Shown in pieces: positions 30,917 through 33,536 of a stretch of DNA of 33,536 nt. Location: the IMG/VR virus record IMGVR_UViG_3300046616_000611, positions 1 to 33,536 of that record. One strand, 5' to 3'. Within the stretch, counting starts at the first letter, position 1. The number at the start of each line of letters is the position of its first letter. The translations under genes were made by a program, and so were the position numbers. Below the pieces are notes generated by a model that saw only the letters and a list, made by a program, of their open reading frames with translations, was not told the DNA's origin and ran no database searches. The DNA is from a virus.

Positions 30917-32758
30917 ATGTCGAAACTCGTAACCCTTCCAGAGCCAATTGTGCCGATGCCAGAGGATCGCACGATCATCGTTGACGAACTGGTCATCGAA
31001 GGCTATCAGAACCAACCACTCTACGAAATCCGCATCTCGGACGACAACCGCAAATGGTTCAGCATGGAGACGCTCACGGAACTTGCAGGCAGCATGCAGT
31101 CCGTCGGCGTCCTGCAGCCGATCCTGGTGCGCCCGGTGGCAATGACCACCTTGCGCCCGCAGCGCTTTGAAGTCGTCGCCGGCGAACGTCGCTTCCGCGC
31201 TGCGATCATCGCCCAGCTGCCCGCCGTTCCGCTGATCGTGAAGTGGCTTAGCGACGAACAGGCCGCGGAGATTCGCCTGCTGGAGAACATCCAGCGCGAA
31301 GATCCACACCCACTGGAGGAGGCGGACGGCTTCCAGCAACTCATGCTGACCTTCGGCTACGACGTCAAGAAGCTGATGGACATTACGAAGAAGAGCGAAG
31401 CGTACGTCTACGCCAGCCTTAAACTGTGCGCGCTCACGCCCAAGGCACGCGAGCTGTTCATGCAGGACAAGGAAGCGCTGCCAGCCTCAACCGCCTTGTT
31501 GATAGCGCGCATCCCCGTCCCTGAACTGCAGAACCGCGCACTGGCCGAGATTTTGTCACCAGGCAGCAGTGACGGTCCGATGTCCTTCCGCGCAGCCAAG
31601 AGCTGGATTCAGGGCCGTTATATGCTGAACCTGAAGAAGGCAACGTTCCCGATCAAGGATGCCAAGCTGTTGGCCGGCGCCGGGAGCTGCAACGCCTGCC
31701 CGAAACGTGCAGGGAATCAGCCACAAGTATTCATTGGCGTGAGTGCAGACGTCTGCACTGACCCGGACTGCTTTGCGGAGAAGACCAGCGCTCACAAGGC
31801 CAACGATGAGAAGCGTCAAGCATCTACAGAAGCGCAGGCTCGCAAAGCCGGCATTCCGATTCATGAGGGCGCTATGGCCCTGGCACACTACAACAAGATT
31901 TATGTAGCATCCGGCGATGTTGTTTGCGACGGTACTGCACTCTACACTTTCGCCCGAGTGAGCCCGCACACCAAGATGGAAGGCAACGTTGCGACCTACC
32001 TTCGCGCCGACGACATGCCAACGCCTGTTAGCTACATCAAGGAAGAGAAAGGCCTGATGGCCTTGTATAGCCGCATCGAAGTACAGGCAGCACTGGAAGC
32101 CGCCGACGCATGCCTGGTCGCATCGGCAAGCGCTTCGTTAGAGACCGCAGACGTCGAGCAAACCACGGACGCGACGCCTGAAGCAGCAGACAACTGTGAA
32201 ACCGAGCATGCGGGCAACCCGCTCGTGCCACCACCCCCGAGCCGCGCAGACCGTGCCAAAGCAGAGACCGCCCGCCGCGTGGAGCACTACCGCATTATCC
32301 GCGCTCGTGCCTCGCAACACGGCACACCTCTTCAGCTCCTGCGCGAAATTGCCAAGCTGATGGTGCGCGACTCAGATAACAGCTACACGCTACCTGACGA
32401 CCTCATCCCCGACGTCTATTCCTTCAGTACCTTCAGCGACGATGGCGTTTGCCAGTTCATCGACCACGCGTCAATGACCGATGTGCATCTGATCCTGATG
32501 GACCTGACCATTTCCCAGCAACTCAGCGCAGGACTCTACGAAGACTTCGGCCACGAGGAGAACTTGGCTGAGAATGCGCTCCGCGCCATGGACGCCGCCA
32601 TGCCCGACGCACCGGCGGCACAGACACCACGCAAGACGATCACCCTGGAGAACAAGCCGGCCACCAAAGTCACAACTAACCACGCCGGCCCTCTTATCAC
32701 GACTAAGAAAACGCGAGTAGTGCCAGAAGCCGCATGGCCTTTCCCGACCCAACGCTAA
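30917..32758 (+). CDS. ParB-like (PRTRC-type) DNA-binding protein with zinc ribbon
   Basis: 613 aa. Residues 25-140 form a ParB/Spo0J N-terminal domain with intact nucleotide motifs: GERRFRAA (89-96) and ENIQRED (123-129), the CTP-binding boxes of ParB proteins. A KorB-type HTH follows (TFGYDVKKLMDITKKSEAYV, about 144-163). A zinc-ribbon-like set is C258, C261, C280, C285, in the order CxxC ... CTDPDCF, as in ParB proteins of PRTRC plasmid systems. Residues 300-600 are an unassigned helical region with a Pro/Ala linker near 435-450. No ParA ATPase is encoded in the window. The codons of S276-T281 form palindrome copy 6. It could act in early gene control, replication or segregation. Confidence 0.85.
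   Translation: MSKLVTLPEPIVPMPEDRTIIVDELVIEGYQNQPLYEIRISDDNRKWFSMETLTELAGSMQSVGVLQPILVRPVAMTTLRPQRFEVVAGERRFRAAIIAQLPAVPLIVKWLSDEQAAEIRLLENIQREDPHPLEEADGFQQLMLTFGYDVKKLMDITKKSEAYVYASLKLCALTPKARELFMQDKEALPASTALLIARIPVPELQNRALAEILSPGSSDGPMSFRAAKSWIQGRYMLNLKKATFPIKDAKLLAGAGSCNACPKRAGNQPQVFIGVSADVCTDPDCFAEKTSAHKANDEKRQASTEAQARKAGIPIHEGAMALAHYNKIYVASGDVVCDGTALYTFARVSPHTKMEGNVATYLRADDMPTPVSYIKEEKGLMALYSRIEVQAALEAADACLVASASASLETADVEQTTDATPEAADNCETEHAGNPLVPPPPSRADRAKAETARRVEHYRIIRARASQHGTPLQLLREIAKLMVRDSDNSYTLPDDLIPDVYSFSTFSDDGVCQFIDHASMTDVHLILMDLTISQQLSAGLYEDFGHEENLAENALRAMDAAMPDAPAAQTPRKTITLENKPATKVTTNHAGPLITTKKTRVVPEAAWPFPTQR
31743..31758. repeat. 16-bp palindrome GTGCAGACGTCTGCAC, copy 6
   Basis: Perfect copy inside the ParB-like gene, in a different reading frame from the other coding copies (reads ADVCT), covering the third zinc-ribbon Cys. 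Confidence 0.95.
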
Positions 32759-32768
32759 CCGAGCGCAT

Positions 32769-32849
32769 ATGGATCGCACTCTCGACCTGTCGATGCTCGC
32801 CATCATCACCATCTCCAGCTGCGCGCTGGTGATGGTGATAACCGGATAA
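32769..32849 (+). CDS. Possible 26-aa single-pass membrane peptide
   Basis: ATG 32769 opens ten bases after the ParB-like stop and encodes MDRTLDLSMLAIITISSCAL followed by VMVITG, a hydrophobic helix of about 18 residues with a charged N-terminus. It is too short for ordinary ORF calling. The ribosome site is weak. The same DNA forms a strong stem-loop (32805-32839), so the reading may be a by-product of an RNA or DNA structure. Confidence 0.35.
   Translation: MDRTLDLSMLAIITISSCALVMVITG
32805..32839 (+). promoter_or_regulatory. Strong stem-loop between ParB-like gene and next gene
   Basis: ATCACCATCTCCAGC, loop of 5, GCTGGTGATGGTGAT: 15-bp stem with a single mismatch. No T-tract follows, so processing, mRNA stability or a protein-binding element is more likely than termination. 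Confidence 0.6.
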
Positions 32850-32873
32850 ACCATACTCACTAACCACAAAAAC

Positions 32874-33314
32874 ATGAACGCATTTAACAACCACAACAAC
32901 GTGACCGCGCCACCGCCTACAGCTTTTCGCAAGACAGTAATTACCGCCCTGGTCGCCGAATTGCAGCAGGCCGGCACCGTCATCGAAATCCTTTACGCGG
33001 CGATGAGCCTGTCGCAACAAATTCACGCCATGCTAGCGGCCCAGGATCGCGGACTAAACGCGGAGCACTTGACGCGGAACCGAGTCAGCGAATCCATTGT
33101 CGCGACCGCGCAACTGCACCTGCATTCCGAGGCAGTACTGGACGCTTACAGCGCCGATTTGGTTGAACGCCTGTCGTGTGTCGCCGGCCAGCACACTATC
33201 AAAGCGCCGGACATCGACATCGAGGCCGCCGAGCACATTAAGGAGCTGGCGAAAGAAATTAAGCGCTTGACGGAACTCCAGCGCACCGCAACATCACAAC
33301 ACTTGGCTGCATGA
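32874..33314 (+). CDS. Hypothetical early protein
   Basis: 146 aa, almost entirely helical: FRKTVITALVAELQQAGTVI, ILYAAMSLSQQIHAMLAAQD, LVERLSCVAGQHTIKAPDID, HIKELAKEIKRLTELQRT. The N-terminal 15 residues are Asn/Pro-rich and flexible. It lies between ParB-like and the excisionase-like gene with a short gap each side. No motif suggests a function. Confidence 0.7.
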   Translation: MNAFNNHNNVTAPPPTAFRKTVITALVAELQQAGTVIEILYAAMSLSQQIHAMLAAQDRGLNAEHLTRNRVSESIVATAQLHLHSEAVLDAYSADLVERLSCVAGQHTIKAPDIDIEAAEHIKELAKEIKRLTELQRTATSQHLAA

Positions 33315-33338
33315 GCTGCAGTACACGAAGAGGATCTG

Positions 33339-33536
33339 ATGAACATCACACCAACTACCTACCGCATCAACATCGCCATGGCCAAGCTGGGCGTCTCCCG
33401 CAGCACGCTCTATCGCCTCGTCGATCGTGGTCACCTGGAGTTGATCAAGATCAGTGCACGTGCCAGCGGCATCACCGCAACCAGTTTTGCCGCCTACATC
33501 GAGCAACAGCAAGCAGCAGCTCGCGCTTCCGCATGA
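33339..33536 (+). CDS. Excisionase-like HTH protein (AlpA/HTH_17 type)
   Basis: 65 aa. RINIAMAKLGVSRSTLYRLV followed by DRGHLELIKISARASGITAT is a winged helix-turn-helix of the excisionase/AlpA kind, which bends attachment-site DNA and directs the integrase towards excision. ATG 33339 follows AGAGGA with a 4-nt spacer. Its TGA is the last codon of the window, and on a circle the integrase TTG would be the very next base. This is the xis-int order seen at the end of lambda's PL operon. Confidence 0.82.
   Translation: MNITPTTYRINIAMAKLGVSRSTLYRLVDRGHLELIKISARASGITATSFAAYIEQQQAAARASA

Noticed and set aside
3943-31758. Palindrome as a LexA box or classical chromosomal parS
   Set aside because: It lacks the CTG-N10-CAG form of SOS boxes and does not resemble TGTTTCACGTGAAACA; neither known site was seen.
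1-33536. CRISPR array, insertion sequence, or restriction-modification genes
   Set aside because: No regularly spaced direct repeats of CRISPR size, no transposase and no methylase motifs were seen.

Overview
The window reads as a complete temperate siphophage genome (prophage or excised form) of a beta-proteobacterium. Burkholderiales is likely and Oxalobacteraceae possible, judged from the style of the proteins only. It holds an integrase, a CI/Cro/CII-type switch, O/P-type replication genes, an HK97-type packaging and head module, a long non-contractile tail module and a lysis cassette. No tRNA, rRNA, CRISPR array or insertion sequence was seen.

Layout. 1-1266 (+): tyrosine integrase. 1267-3935 (+): accessory (moron) genes, namely two related small proteins, a receiver-like protein lacking its phospho-acceptor Asp, an unknown small protein and a lipoprotein. 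3932-5141 (-): endolysin and two membrane proteins. 5277-14094 (-): fibre-associated protein, glycine-rich tail fibre, lectin-like tail protein and tape measure. 14136-15842 (-): tail assembly chaperone pair joined by a canonical -1 slippery site, and tail tube. 15835-18039 (-): small protein, tail completion, gp10-like, head closure and connector proteins, and a linker protein. 18083-23454 (-): capsid, protease, portal, terL and terS. 23565-27630 (-): small protein, HNH nuclease, Q-like regulator behind tandem terminators, P-like and O-like replication proteins, an unknown and CII-like. 27718-28902: divergent cro-like (-) and cI-like (+) genes. 29009-29880 (+): secreted moron and a doubtful ORF. 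29969-33536 (+): two unknowns, a large ParB-like protein, a possible 26-aa membrane peptide, one unknown and an excisionase-like HTH protein.

Regulation visible in the DNA. A 17-bp operator-like motif occurs three times between cro and cI and twice before the rightward operon at 29.97 kb. Both regions carry the same promoter geometry (TTGCGG, 17 bp, TAAAGT), so a lambda-like PR/PL pair under one repressor is likely. The leftward transcript runs cro-CII-O-P-Q. Q-like lies just before two strong terminators, as expected for a late antiterminator. The rightward operon ends in an excisionase-like gene; if the molecule is circular, the integrase follows it with no gap.

Most unusual features. (1) A perfect 16-bp palindrome, GTGCAGACGTCTGCAC, occurs five times exactly and once with one change, mostly inside coding sequence, including inside the zinc-ribbon codons of the ParB-like gene. 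(2) Seven repeats at exact 11-bp spacing plus a 16-bp inverted repeat lie inside the O-like gene and look like replication iterons. (3) terS and terL overlap by 142 nt.
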